Shown here: positions 47,220 through 58,623 of the stretch, in pieces | Position numbering within the stretch: the first letter of the stretch is position 1 | Layout of the letters: each line of letters begins with the position of its first letter | From: Paralvinella palmiformis | Lineage: Eukaryota; Annelida; Polychaeta; Terebellida; Alvinellidae | Length of the DNA stretch: 64,000 nt | Direction: 5' to 3' | Assembly (NCBI GenBank): GCA_025642065.1 | Contig: JAODUP010000185.1 | Coordinates: 112,501 to 176,500 of the forward strand | The notes under the pieces: generated by a model | Told to the model about the DNA's origin: nothing | Seen by the model: only the letters and a program-made list of their open reading frames with translations | Databases searched by the model: none | Program-made: the position numbers and the translations under genes

Positions 47220-48995
47220 AATGGCCAACCAGCGAAGAGCACTGTATTATGTTGTTGATGTTTTCATATATACAAGATCATACTGACATTCGTGATCAAT
47301 CAGATGAAGATCATGTGTTTGATGTTGTTTGACAGCCAGATGTCATATTTGCTGATTCTGAATATTCGGACAATCAATTTGATATTGATCATCATAAAAA
47401 CGACTAGGCCATAGCACAAAAGCAACGTGATCCCCGGTCATATTAGAGGTCGTGACAGAGGTCGAACATGGGGCAGAGATCATGATTATTGTCGTCCTGA
47501 GGGTCACATAATTCAACCTGTCCTTGCTGATGAACTAATGAGAGGGGAAATGGGCAAGGTTAGTTAATAAATAGTATGTTGTTTTCATATAAATACATGT
47601 ATATGCCAAATTTAGATTATACACTCTTGTTGACCAATCACTAGCTAAGGTTCCATGCTTTTATAATTCTACAGCCCGTTGATTCTACAGTCTAACTCTA
47701 ACCGTAACGGGCTATAGGACCAATGCATTGTAGGACTAATGTACTACAGGAATATAAGGTCAGCGGGTTTGCGAATATTGAATTGGCATTTAGCATTTCG
47801 AAAACTTGTGTCCTTCTGAATCTCGAAATAGGTGTATTTTTAGTTATAGGATGCCAATCCACGTGCACCATATAGACGAGAAATGCAAGATATTTTTCGC
47901 AACCCCCCCTGTTACGAGAGCATGTACCGTGCCGGACATGGGAGCGTCATATATGCTTTTCACTAAACGAAATATTGTGGGTATACTAATGACAGAACGC
48001 AACATTGAAACATATCGAGTATAAATGCTGAATGGATTTACTGCAAACCTCGATTAAGTAACTGTAGGCGAAAGGAATGGAAAGAGCACATATGGAACTG
48101 TGGATTTGGATTAGGGTGTCCTAACAGTGAAATATCCATTTTTCCTGCTACAATGGCTCTAAATAGCTTCAAACGCATGTCTGCAATGTGCTAATAAAAC
48201 ACTAGAACTCCAAGTAGAACAGCCGAAAAGCTGGCTGCAATCCGTAATATATGGGATTTATTTCAAGATCGTTTGATTTTATGCTGCATTTTTGCACCAG
48301 ATATGACAATCAATGAACAGCTTGTCCCGATTATAGGCAGAAGTTCTCCCCCCCCCCCAAAGTATGGTATCAAAATATGTGATATAGGTACCTCTAATCA
48401 GCTAAAGGGCGAGATCATTCTTGTTCGGCAACCAAGTCAAGCGAAGCCAGAGACAAGTTGGTCTTGGTTCAGGAGTGGTATTGAGTATTACTGGCCGCGC
48501 GACCATTCTTCACTATTTAGATTTGATGTTAACCTGATTATCATTTATATTGTAAGGATACTGTGGAATTATCCACAATGTATCAATATGCAACTACGTC
48601 AGGGGAAATCCAGAAGCCCTTCACTATCCTTCACTATAATGACAAAACGAGCAGCGTGGACAACATGGATCACTTGGTTACATTTCTATCCTGCAAGCGC
48701 AATTCGAACCGACGGCCTATGGTCCTGTTTTACAACATATTAAATGCGGCCGGATTGGTTGGATGTGTCATATGGGTATCTATAAATCCCGAAAGGACAA
48801 CATATGACAGAAAGGGTCAATTCCATAAACACTTGAAGCAGGTAGCATATGGTCAACGACTGAATTGTTTTGCGCGCTCAAAATGTTAATGTTCTCCAGC
48901 CGGCTGTAGTAGCCGCATTATACTGCAGAGACCAAGTAAGCTGGAAAAACCGTCAGAAAATGATGCTAATTGTGCAGGATTCGACACGATAACAA
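47220..48995 (+). pseudogene. piggyBac-like transposase pseudogene
   Basis: An acidic stretch (DQSDEDHVFDVV and DSEYSDNQFDID) lies near 47295-47400. Next comes an Arg-Gly segment (GHIRGRDRGRTWG) and EGHIIQPVLADELM to about 47555, followed by about 230 bp of unrelated sequence. The catalytic region resumes near 48150: AEKLAAIRNIWDLFQDR, APDMTINEQLVPIIGRSS, then KYGIKI. Later it reads KPFTILHYNDKTSSVDNMDH, TFLSCKRNSNRRPMVLFYNI and LVGCVIWVSINPE. This order is diagnostic of the DDE_Tnp_1_7 transposase. The first catalytic Asp (DEQL in the family) is Asn here, a C-run at 48349-48357 shifts the frame, and stops occur. Inactive. Confidence 0.9.
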
Positions 48996-49027
48996 ATATG
49001 AACTCAACGGTCTGCTAAAATGTCACA

Positions 49028-49029
<2 letters not shown>

Positions 49030-49090
<61 letters not shown>
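49030..49090. repeat. (TA)n microsatellite
   Basis: A TA tract of about 60 bp shortly after the transposase remnant. Confidence 0.95.
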
Positions 49091-49093
<3 letters not shown>

Positions 49094-49590
49094 TTGTGTG
49101 GGGGTTTTTTCAAATAAGGTTGTTACTTGCATAAATTCTGAAATGTACTCGTATGCATAAAACTAGAGGAATGAACACTCATTTATCTAGATAATATCAC
49201 AATTATTTTAGTTTTGTATTTGTTAGTGTTGCTGTTTCCTGCAGAAAAAGATTAAATATTGAAATGGTTGGCATCTACTCATCAACTTCCCGTTGTTTTT
49301 TGTATGGTCCACCACCACCAATTTGAATAAATATCATATATAAGAAGAAACAATGTGTACACTGTTTTATGGTAACTAGATATATAACATCTGATAATTA
49401 TAGCAATATTTCGAGCTTGTATATTTATCAAATCAATGACCGCTGGAATTAGGTCAAATTGACACCAAATGTTCCGATGTGTACGTTTTCGTATATGTGA
49501 AGTTGTAGTTTAAATCATTAACATTACATACTTCCCATTTCCCGTTCACATATTTGATGATATTTGGAAAACAAATTCACATAAACGATA
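49091..49590. other. AT-rich sequence, nothing recognised
   Basis: No gene or mapped repeat is evident. Confidence 0.35.
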
Positions 49591-49765
49591 TTCTGATGAT
49601 GTATTTCAAATATTCCTGTAAAGATTTAGATGTTACATAATATACAATAAGTCTGTTGATGGCAGCTGAAGATGAAAACCTATAGGTGTACATTAATAGC
49701 CAAAGATGATCTTCCTGTATCTTCTCAAACGTTCAGGTTTTGCTGGTTCAGACAACAAATGCTGT
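49590..49765 (-). repeat. R4 repeat, inverted copy
   Basis: AAGTCTGTTGATGGCAGCTG, AAGATGAAAACCTATAGG, AAGATGATCTTCCTGTATCT and TTCAGGTTTTGCTG match 8.34-8.43 kb. Confidence 0.6.
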
Positions 49766-49800
49766 TATATTATCTGTTTTAATGATATGTGTGTGTGTGT

Positions 49801-50230
<430 letters not shown>

Positions 50231-50239
50231 TAGCTACTA

Positions 50240-50520
50240 TCCCTCTCTTGTGATATGTTACTTTTTTATTATGTTCGGAGATGACCTAGTTCACTCAACC
50301 GGAAAATGAATCAACAACATATATGAATGACAATGAGTGTGTGAGCAAGAGGCTGTAGGCTAAATGACCTAATATGGCTATTCCCGTGAGGATTGATAGA
50401 GATTGGATTACTGAGATGAAGATACATAATAACATTTTGGCATACCTCAGCGATGGATAAATAACTAAATGACTTGGATTGCGAGATTAATGCATTATAA
50501 ATAAAGACTACTTTACTTAA
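50240..50520 (-). repeat. R3 repeat, inverted copy
   Basis: GACCTAGTTCACTCAACC, GAATGACAATGAGTGTGTGA, GAGCAAGAGGCTG and CAGCGATGGATAA are reverse complements of R3 landmarks at 31.1-31.3 kb. Confidence 0.7.
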
Positions 50521-51051
50521 CTAATCTCCGATTGAAAAGCATCTTAAGTGAATGTAAATATTAAGATAACGACTGAATCTAAAATTGAAAAATAGAAACG
50601 TTTTTCACCTTCTCTCAACTTTCCTTATCTCTATCTTTATCTATCAATTATAATATACTATATCAATAAAATAATTAATAATTAATAAAACTATTATATA
50701 ATAGTATATTAAAATTTGTATATACAAGGAAGCTTATATTATCAAATAATAGTCAATGGAATACGAACTAATACAACATTCAAAGTAATTATATATTTTA
50801 AATGAAATAACAAAATTCAATAAAGATTGTTCATCAATATTTTATTTAGCTAAGGGACTTCTTTCTACAATATTTGTAATATATACCTATATATGGGTCA
50901 TATATCTATCTGTCTATAAGACAAATATAGTTAGTTTTAAAAAGAATATAGATACCAGGGTTATATCATAATATCTTATCTCTCTCTCTCTCTCTCTCTC
51001 TCTCTTCCCTCTCTCTCTCTCTCTCTATCTTTTCTATCTATTATATATATA

Positions 51052-51111
<60 letters not shown>

Positions 51112-51335
51112 AGATACACTGTGGCAAAATGAACTTGGTGAAGTATTTTATTGATGGATGAAGTAAGTCACAATGGAATATCTGTAACTGATTATATAAC
51201 CTGGAGTATATCTATAAGGTCATTACGCCGTTTTAGGGTCAGTGTTTAGCCCAATGCTGGGTTAAAGTAACTAAGAATTCTCCAATAGAAGATCTGGATG
51301 TCGATCATTATTTTCTTATGTTGCAAGCTGAATGG
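50521..51335. repeat. AT-rich sequence with (CT)n and (TA)n
   Basis: CT repeats at 50978-51028 and TA repeats at 51053-51110. The flanks show no recognised gene. Confidence 0.7.
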
Positions 51336-51510
51336 ACATGGTTTGAATTCTGACGCCAATTAACGTTGTGCCAAGAATAACCTTTATGGGTACGACCTTT
51401 TGGTCCTAAAAACGTATAATGTGACATCAATCACCCTCAACGATCGTTATCGGTAGGTTGGTTAACAAATCGAAGTAAGATAGCGAATGGAAAGGTTACA
51501 GTTCACATGC
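51335..51510 (-). repeat. R2 repeat, inverted fragment
   Basis: TAATGTGACATCAATCAC, CGATCGTTATCGGTAGG and AGCGAATGGAAAGGTTACAG are the reverse complement of the R2 core at 24.74-24.85 kb. Confidence 0.6.
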
Positions 51511-51774
51511 TATTACATAATTCATTCAATGAAGAAATGTTTTATAAAAAAAACAATTCAAAAGAACGCATTAAGGTATGGTTATTGTCATGTATTCATT
51601 TGAATCTATTTTTTTACCCTTAATGTATTTTGTTTTATATATTTGTCGAGATGTAGTATTAGACATGCTTAGTTCTATGTGTGCTTAGGTTGATGCATCG
51701 TTAAGTTGATGTATACGCAGATTAAATATTTTGGGGTTTTGGTATTTGGATGTTTGTGTGTTGATGTTCTTGGC

Positions 51775-52025
51775 CAGTGCGTATCATACAATCTTTTGTA
51801 TCTTGGGACTCCGAATTTGAGGATCTGGTCTTCGGATATTGTATTTCCTAGCTAAACGTTCTGGTTCCTTTCCAATTGATACGAATCGAACCATTACAAT
51901 GCATGATCTGTGATTCTGAAGGTATTCTTCGGTGGTGTGACTAGGATATAGTGGTCGATGGTGTTGAAAGCTTCTGATAAATCAAGCATTAGCAGACAGT
52001 CATCGAGCAGTATCCTGCTCCATCT
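51775..52025 (-). pseudogene. LINE reverse transcriptase fragment, N-terminal palm
   Basis: The minus strand reads LLMLDLSEAFNTIDHYIL (RT motif A, with the first catalytic Asp in LDLSEAF), then FRITDHAL, WFDSYQLERNQNV, GNTISEDQILKFGVP. It breaks off where GVPQGSVLGP would follow. The family is L2/CR1-like but differs from A and B. It lies head-to-head with the RT fragment at 52.09 kb. Confidence 0.85.
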
Positions 52026-52089
52026 CGTCCATTAATTGGTTGCTTATCAAATGATCATCTAGTCAAACAAAATACCTATTCCATTATTT

Positions 52090-52425
52090 TCAAAATAAAG
52101 AATAAATTGGACCAATTAAACTTGATATATCTGCAGTCTTTGATATAATCGATCACCGAGTAATATTGAAACTATCAAACATTTCTTTCAGCACCAATTA
52201 AAGGCCCTTAATTTGGATAATGTCTTTATTTTGCAGTACCACTGGTATCCGTTTTGGGACCAAAGAATTACCATATGTACGCCAAGCCAGTAGATGAATT
52301 TATTAAACGACATAAAATTAAATTTCAGTGTTATTCCTGGTGAAGAGAGGCATGCAGAATTTGAATACAGATAAGATCGAGTTAATTATTTTCCTTTCTA
52401 ACTTTGTCGAATTATGATACTGCAA
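52090..52425 (+). pseudogene. LINE reverse transcriptase fragment, plus strand
   Basis: GPIKLDISAVFDIIDHRVIL gives RT motif A. Near 52236, VPLVSVLGPKNYHMYAKPVD matches the GVPQGSVLGP motif, followed by KRHKIKFQCYS, where YADD has been lost. MQNLNTDKIELIIFLSNF follows in another frame. The thumb between is deleted. It is related to the L2/CR1-like group. Confidence 0.85.
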
Positions 52426-52427
52426 TT

Positions 52428-52650
52428 AGTTAGAGCCTATGACTTGTAACCGAATGGTCCAGGGTTCGAGGCATGGGAACCTAAATGCTGTCGTGTAACG
52501 ATTGGTTCACTCAGCCAGAAGTGAAAACCTGTCGAGACGTGATTACCATGTTTCCAGATAATTCCATGCGCTTATAATGCCAGCATGCGTCGTATGCCTC
52601 CCTTCTGGTCTTTGTCCAAGCTCTTTCTTTCTATCTATCTATCACAGACT
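52428..52650 (+). mobile_element. Second tRNA-derived SINE-like element
   Basis: TGCAATTAGTTAGAGCC resembles the A box and D arm, and AGGGTTCGAGGC at 52461-52472 is a strong B box. A non-tRNA body follows (GTTCACTCAGCCAGAAGTG, TGCCTCCCTTCTGG) and ends in CTTT and CTAT repeats near 52625-52645. Sequence and tail differ from S1, so this is a separate family. Only one copy is seen in the window. Confidence 0.6.
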
Positions 52651-53299
52651 AAGCGTCTGCATCCATCGTAGCACTTTACTTTTCAACTAAAATCGGGATG
52701 ATGTTACACCGGTTTCGTTTCAGCTGCACTGTTTTCCTGTATGATTAAGATTTATGACTGTGGGAGGTCGAAGGCGTAAAGGTTAGTCTTCGCACAACGC
52801 TAATTTGAACTCAAATCACGTACGATGAAACTTAACAAAATAAATTATTTAGTAGAAACTATGTACACTCCAGAGAACCAACGATGGTGATGAATTGCAG
52901 GTTTATTTGTGAATACCAAAAATATTCGCGCCTATGTACATCCATACGTATAATATTACGATATCTATATTGTGGGTAGGTATTTTCGCTGCTTAAATAA
53001 TAATTCGATTGGGTCGAAGCTTCCAATAGTTGGGCTCAATTCTCTGTCTGCTCCTGAAAGATGCTTCATCTCCCACTTTTCACCTTGCTAAGAGTACTTC
53101 TCATAGCATTGAAATAAATTGATAAACTTGGAAATAATCTAAAATGAAAAACATGCAACATAGTTAAATCTATCAGCCAGCTGCCTTTTAATACTTAACA
53201 CACTTAATTCCGAATCGTATATTTTAGATACTATATTCACAGTTGAATCAACTGGATAAAGGTGAAGCATCACAAATAGTTCTGGTTCATCATCTCTGA
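52650..53299. other. Sequence with no recognised feature
   Basis: No gene or mapped repeat is evident. Confidence 0.35.
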
Positions 53300-53300
53300 A

Positions 53301-53371
<71 letters not shown>
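53300..53371. repeat. (TA)n microsatellite
   Basis: A TA tract of about 72 bp. Confidence 0.95.
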
Positions 53372-53375
<4 letters not shown>

Positions 53376-53491
53376 GATTATTTAATGTAATTATGTGTCG
53401 TACAACAACCTCAGACTTTTTGGATATAATTCTTCTCGCTATGGGTTACCTTCCATGAATATACTCTAAGTAATATAACTGACATGATGAG

Positions 53492-53536
53492 TGTCGATCA
53501 GTACTTAGTTCAAACTGAACTAAGTACTCATCGACA
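53492..53536. repeat. 21-bp inverted repeat, 3-bp loop, one mismatch
   Basis: The left arm 53492-53512 (TGTCGATCAGTACTTAGTTCA) pairs with 53516-53536 except for one C/C mismatch. The loop is AAC. The right arm continues into R1 sequence (CGACAACTTGTCATGGGCAC versus CTACAACTTTATATGGGCAC at 7.97 kb), so the left arm is likely the inverted duplicate. Confidence 0.95.
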
Positions 53537-54320
53537 ACTTGTCATGGGCACGTTCCAGTCCAGTACCGTTATGTATCGGAATTAATTATAACGAAATGAA
53601 ACTTAAAGTAAGCCTGCCGGAACAGTAAATGGCAGTTTATGGACTAGAGTTAAATGATGTTGTTCTAACGTTTTCGATATGTGATGTTGTCATAACAGAT
53701 CATCAGTATTAGTACTCTAGAGGCATGATTATCTTTAAATTATTTCAGGTTTTACAACCGAAAACGGTTTAACATATCACTCGCTATCTCGAAGTATCCA
53801 TCGTATAACTATACTGGGGAAATCACATGTTACTACGCTTTGCAAGGAGCTAATTTAAAATGCAATAAATTGGAACATATACCTTTTGAATCAAATTGAC
53901 CGTAACAGTAACTACTGCAGTTATAACCGAAGTCATAATTTGTATTTATTGCGGAATTCACTGTACGGAATAAACTACAAAAACCATAAAATAAAGATAG
54001 GATTCGGTTAACAGCACATGCTGTTTTATATTTCCTTCGATGTTACATAATAATTTTGTATCTCCATGCTTGCCATTGTCTATTGTGTCTGACAGGAGTT
54101 TGGGTTAGGCTCCAGTTTTATGGTTAACTTTATGCCACCTTTATAGCTTCGCCATTCCATTATTTTTGAACTGGACACATTAAACTATACCGTAACTGGG
54201 GAAGCGAATATGGATAGCACTTTATGGTTATGTTTCCTTGAAACTGGATAAATAATATTATGTCGGCTTGTAATAAAAACCACAAATGGGGGTATTATAG
54301 TAATACAAATAAGTACAACA
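53530..54320 (+). repeat. R1 repeat, 3' portion
   Basis: In order: GTTATGTATCGGAATTAATT, GAACAGTAAATGGCAGTT, AAAATGCAATAAATTGGAAC, TTTATTGCGGAATTCACTG, CATAAAATAAAGATAGGATT and TTTATGGTTAACTTTATGCC. It parallels 8.8-9.8 kb and 17.5-18.3 kb. Confidence 0.8.
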
Positions 54321-54559
54321 AGTATGTGAATAAGTGAACCACTAGATACTTAGGTCTCCCCGGTTACATGTTTCACGTCTGATCGGTGCTGAGACTAAAG
54401 AAACCAATAAAACCAATCATTTAGATGCTCAAGTGGAATTTCACCATACACCGTCAATGTTGCCTGTAGCTTCTGGATGTTTCAGCTTATAATATTGTAT
54501 TTGATGTATGACCAAATCTGAGGATAATGAAATACCACTTCAATGACTGATTGGGCGAC

Positions 54560-55490
54560 TGAATCACTCATTTGCACTCTCTTATTCATTCACTCACTCA
54601 ATCATGATTTGTTCTCCAATAATAATTATAGAGGGGGAGAAGAGATAGATAGGTACGTCCATATGTTCAATGGTTACCCCAATCATACATAATAAAAGGA
54701 TATGATATATGTTAATGCAAGTTATCATTGTATAATTAGTTCCAAGAAACGTATTCTGCATGGAGAGTTGCCAATTGTCAAGGATTGCTCGAGGTCGTAT
54801 TCCTATATGGAACGGATCTTAACCAAATAATAGTCCAAGCAATTATGCTAGTCATAGGAAAAATCCTATTCACTTTAATATATAATATTTTAACATTGTA
54901 TCTCAATTTTATGCTATGGGCTTACATCTAACAGAATTAACCAAGGTCTCTCAAGGGTTGCTTCATCCATCAATGACAGATTTCAGTCTTATCTGTACTA
55001 TTTTTACAATATGTAGTACCCTTTTCGCTATATATTTCAGTGATAATGTTGACCAAAATACTCAGCTACAACTCTATATTGGCACCTTCAAGCCCGGAAT
55101 TAATTATTACGAAATAAAACTTGTCGCATCAAATACACCCGAAATCAGTTTTACATATCCTTAACTATATAGTTGTTATATAATAGCTACTCGACAGAGC
55201 AGATGTCGTAATCTATATCTCCCCATGCTTTTTCCCGTGGTTAATTGCCTCAAGTGTGATTTCCATGTTTGATTCCACGTTTATTATTACCTTTAAGCCA
55301 CATTTAGAGCTCAGCCACTCCATTAACATTATGCTGCATGAACTCTATCAAGTTTTAATTGGAGAAGGGAAAATATGGAAATCTTCTTATCGTTAAGTTT
55401 TCATTAAAGCATCAAATATGATTCCGTTACATTGTGAAACGAAACAACACTTTTAATTTTAAATAATAAATAAGTAAAAAAAGTTCGGTC
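54560..55490 (+). repeat. R1 repeat, decayed array plus body
   Basis: Decayed ACTC units (54560-54602) lead into AGATAGATAGGTACGTCC, ATATGTTCAATGGTTACCC, ATGGGCTTACATCTAACAG, CAGCTACAACTCTATATTGG and CCACTCCATTAACATTATG. The 82-codon frame at 54916-55164 is not conserved in other copies. Confidence 0.75.
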
Positions 55491-55789
55491 ATATCATAGA
55501 TCATACACTTTCCCAGGCTATGTATTAAAGTAATTTAAGTCTTCAAATTGTTATTAAAATCATTTATTCAAAGAGTATAAATAACATCTTTAATATAGAA
55601 TTTGTTCTACAGGTCATTGATGCTTTGCTTCGAATCTACGTGAACAATAATGGGATCGTATGTATTAGATACTTGACATATTTCTGATACTCACATAGGG
55701 TCTTTAAAATACAATTTTTGGAGAATTGCAGATTATATTATCGAATACTTTCAGTAATCTATTTTCTATTTAAGTTAGCGAAGTAATGG

Positions 55790-56180
55790 AAATTAGTGTC
55801 AAACTGGTGTACTAGAAGGTCATCACTTTATTTACTGTGTTAAGTGTGGATAAGAATGAACTACGGAAATTATAATTTAAAGATAAGATTTGGTGAGTAT
55901 CATAAAATGTTTATATTTAGCTTCGTATATTCTATTATTCAGATTCTATTCTTCAGATATATGTTCATAACTTGACTCCAATATTCAGATTATTTTGGTC
56001 AGTTCTATACTTGAGCCATTCCATTACCTTTGTGGTGTAATAGAAACGATTACTGAAAAAATCTTTTACATAATCTGCACGTACGTAAATTTTATTAATA
56101 GGTATTTCAGTAAATGCGTAAAGCGACAGTTATTTGTTTTATTCCTAAACAATTAAATGCAGATATAACCAACTCAAAAC
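55790..56180 (+). repeat. R1 repeat, 3' partial copy
   Basis: AGAATGAACTACGGAAATTA, TAATTTAAAGATAAGATTTG, AACTTGACTCC and GAGCCATTCCATTACCTTTG follow the R1 3' order. It lies about 260 bp before the large GAGT array. Confidence 0.55.
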
Positions 56181-56444
56181 ATAAGAAAATTATATAAACG
56201 TACATGTATCTAGAGATAACGTATATAATTGCACACTTAATATATCATTACTAATTTATAAGTAGAAAGATGTGTTTTGAAAATTAATATGATAATATAT
56301 ATCAAATATAACATAAACATTTGAGATATGCTTGTTCATTTTGATGTTGATGTGACATTTTACTTAACATAACCGAATGCCCTCATTTAGAATACACAAC
56401 GTAAGGGGTTCTGCCACGTGAAGAATGATATAAATATTTAAACC

Positions 56445-56825
56445 AAGTGAGTGAGTGAGTGAGTGAGTGAGTGAGTGAGTGAGTGGTGGTGAGTGAGTGA
56501 GTGAGTGAGTGAGTGAGTGAGTGAGTGAGTGAGTGAGTGAGTGAGTGAGTGAGTGAGTGAGTGAGTGAGTGAGTGAGTGAGTGAGTGAGTGAGTGAGTGA
56601 GTGAGTGAGTGAGTGAGTGAGTGAGTGAGTGAGTGAGTGAGTGAGTGAGTGAGGTGGTAGGTGAGTGAGTGAGTGGTGAGTGAGTGAGTGAGTGAGTGGA
56701 GTGGTGAGTGAGTGAGTGAGTGAGTGAGTGAGTGGTGGTGAGTGAGTGAGTGGTGGTGGGTGAGTGAGTGAATGGGGTGCGTATGTGTACGAATGGTAAA
56801 TGAGTGAGTGAGTGAGTGTGAGAAT
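56445..56825. repeat. (GAGT)n array, about 380 bp
   Basis: Nearly perfect GAGT from 56445 to 56652, with GGT insertions after that (GAGTGGTGGTGAGT). Thr-His-Ser-Leu frames on the minus strand are artefacts. Confidence 0.97.
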
Positions 56826-56904
56826 GAGGGAACGATTCACAGAGTGAGCTACTCATTCAGTCACTGAGTCATTCACAGAATGATTCACAGAATGCTTCAG
56901 GTAG

Positions 56905-57188
56905 TGAGTGAGTGAGTGAGTGAGTGAGTGAGTGAGTGAGTGAGTGAGTGAGTGAGTGAGTGAGTGAGTGAGTGAGTGAGTGAGTGAGTGAGTGAGTGAG
57001 TGAGTGAGTGAGTGAGTGAGTGAGTGAGTGGTGAGTGAGTGAGTGAGTGAGTGAGTGAGTGAGTGAGTGAGTGAGTGAGTGAGTCAGTCAGTCAGTCAGT
57101 CAGTCAGTCAGTCAGTCAGTCAGTCAGTCAGTCAGTCAGTCAGTCAGTCAGTCAGTCAGTCAGTCAGTCAGTCAGTCAGTCAGTCAGT
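56905..57188. repeat. (GAGT)n array switching to (CAGT)n at 57084
   Basis: Clean GAGT units (one GGTGAGT slip near 57030) change abruptly at about 57084 to clean CAGT units that run to 57188. The phase is preserved, and only one base of the 4-bp unit changes. Confidence 0.97.
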
Positions 57189-57418
57189 CTTTCCATGCCC
57201 TTTTTATCACTGTAATTGTTTTATCGTTCACAAAGTACATTGACTAGCCTTATTATATATGACATAGTGTCCTCCTACCATTTAGCAAATACATATTTGG
57301 GAATGTATATTCGTTTATTTGTTTGTCTGTTAGAGACCCAAAGAAATATAGTGCATGAAGTTTAATATGTGTAATGTTTGATGACGAATAGCATGGACAT
57401 ATTGTATTTCCCCTTTAG
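57189..57418. other. Array flank and putative intron end
   Basis: No gene is seen before the pyrimidine-rich stretch at 57402-57418 that precedes the candidate exon. Confidence 0.35.
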
Positions 57419-57476
57419 CAGCGTGAGATGTATGAGTGGGAAGAAATGAGACAACAATTTCAGATTTACCTTGCAG
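57419..57476 (+). CDS. Candidate 58-bp internal exon of an unknown gene
   Basis: TATTTCCCCTTTAG ends at 57418 as a good 3' splice site, with GATGACG upstream as a possible branch point. The exon then reads QREMYEWEEMRQQFQIYLA in one open frame. It ends TTGCAG followed by GTAAGT at 57477-57482, a consensus 5' splice site. The amino acids are not low-complexity and no mapped repeat covers it. I cannot name the protein. A 19-codon exon can arise by chance, and Helitron debris begins about 280 bp downstream. If real, much of this window is intron of a plus-strand gene. Confidence 0.35.
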
Positions 57477-57754
57477 GTAAGTCGCAAGCCACTCAACCGG
57501 AATTCAATAAAAGAGCCCTGCAATCAGCAGTATTTTTCCGCTTTAATTAACACCAGTGACAGCTCAATTAGTGATAGTGACAGCTCAATTAGTGATAGTG
57601 CTATGTTTCAGTATACATTCACAATAGAAACAAAGGTCCAGATGGCAGTTCAAGGTGGCAGTTTTATCACATTTTCTTCGTCTAAAAGTAGGAACACTGA
57701 ACATGATCCTTGGTAACTTCGCGCCAATACATATGTACAGTTGATCAACGCCAA
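57477..57754. other. Sequence with a 21-bp tandem repeat
   Basis: AGTGACAGCTCAATTAGTGAT is present twice in tandem at 57555-57596. An 81-codon frame (57471-57716) includes the Asp-Ser-Ser-Ile-Ser repeat this creates. It is not recognised as a gene. Confidence 0.5.
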
Positions 57755-58048
57755 CTGTTTAAGAAGCTTTGGACCTACGTTGTTGGTGCTACAATACTTT
57801 ATGGATGTGGCAAGGAATAATATTTACCTAATTCGAAAAGCTCCACCATTCCCATTAATATGCCGTTTGAGTTGAAGAAGCGCAATTTTCATATACGTTT
57901 AAGTTTCGCCAAGTCCCTTAACAAATCCAAACATCAAACGTTGAAGTTAGCTGGACTCTAGCTGGAAGACCTATGCCTGTCTCTTGGTTATTCGCGCGTT
58001 GAAAGCGTAAGCAGTCTTTGTGTAAATGCTCTGTTTGAAAATTCATGA
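57755..58048 (+). pseudogene. Helitron Pif1-like helicase C-terminal remnant
   Basis: One frame of 97 codons to TGA at 58046-58048 contains two internal stops. It reads VVGATILYGCGKE, stop, SSTIPINMPFELKKRNFHIR, LSFAKSLNKSKHQTLKLAGL, stop, LEDLCLSLGYSRVESVSSL and CVNALFENS. It follows the end of Pif1-type helicases of Helitrons: a PFE.KR.QFP.R..FA segment, the NKSQGQ(T/S)LK motif (here NKSKHQTLK) and the ALSRV-type motif (here GYSRV). The Gln-Gly-Gln of that motif is mutated. Rep/HUH and upstream helicase parts were not found nearby. Confidence 0.85.
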
Positions 58049-58623
58049 AGCTCTTAGCTAAGAAGTGTTTGTCTGTGATTTGCCAGACGTCAAGTTGCGT
58101 TGAACCGTATATCTCTGTTACATGGAATGTAAATACTGCATTTGAAATGATATATTTATGCACAATTTTCATGAAACGGTAGTGGTATGTTCTTTTCAAC
58201 CAAGTGATCTCCAACTGAGTGTTTTATTTATCGACAACACCAGGTGTCCTGCTAGTAAACCCTATACGTTAAGCCAGGATTACTAGCCGGATATATTCTA
58301 CTGAAGAGCTAGCATAATCGCTACTGCTATTCATATCACGTCATTCATTTCTTTGAAGTGTAGCATCTGAGGACAATCTGCCTCCAGTATCCATGGCACG
58401 GCCGTACTTAAAATAAATACTGTTTGTTTCATCACCATAAAACGTTTCTTTCAGGTTGAAAAAAAGGTTAAACTATCTACAGTTTAATAGAAAATGGCCT
58501 GTAAAAGTAGCTGCTGACGCTGAAGACAAAAAGCAATATTGTTATCTAATGTGAAAAGCACTACATGAAATGAAATACAAGAATTATAAAATAAAAGGTC
58601 ACTGATAGTGATAATCTAAATCA

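Noticed and set aside
54916..55164. An 82-codon plus-strand gene
   Set aside because: It lies in the R1 body and is not preserved in other R1 copies.
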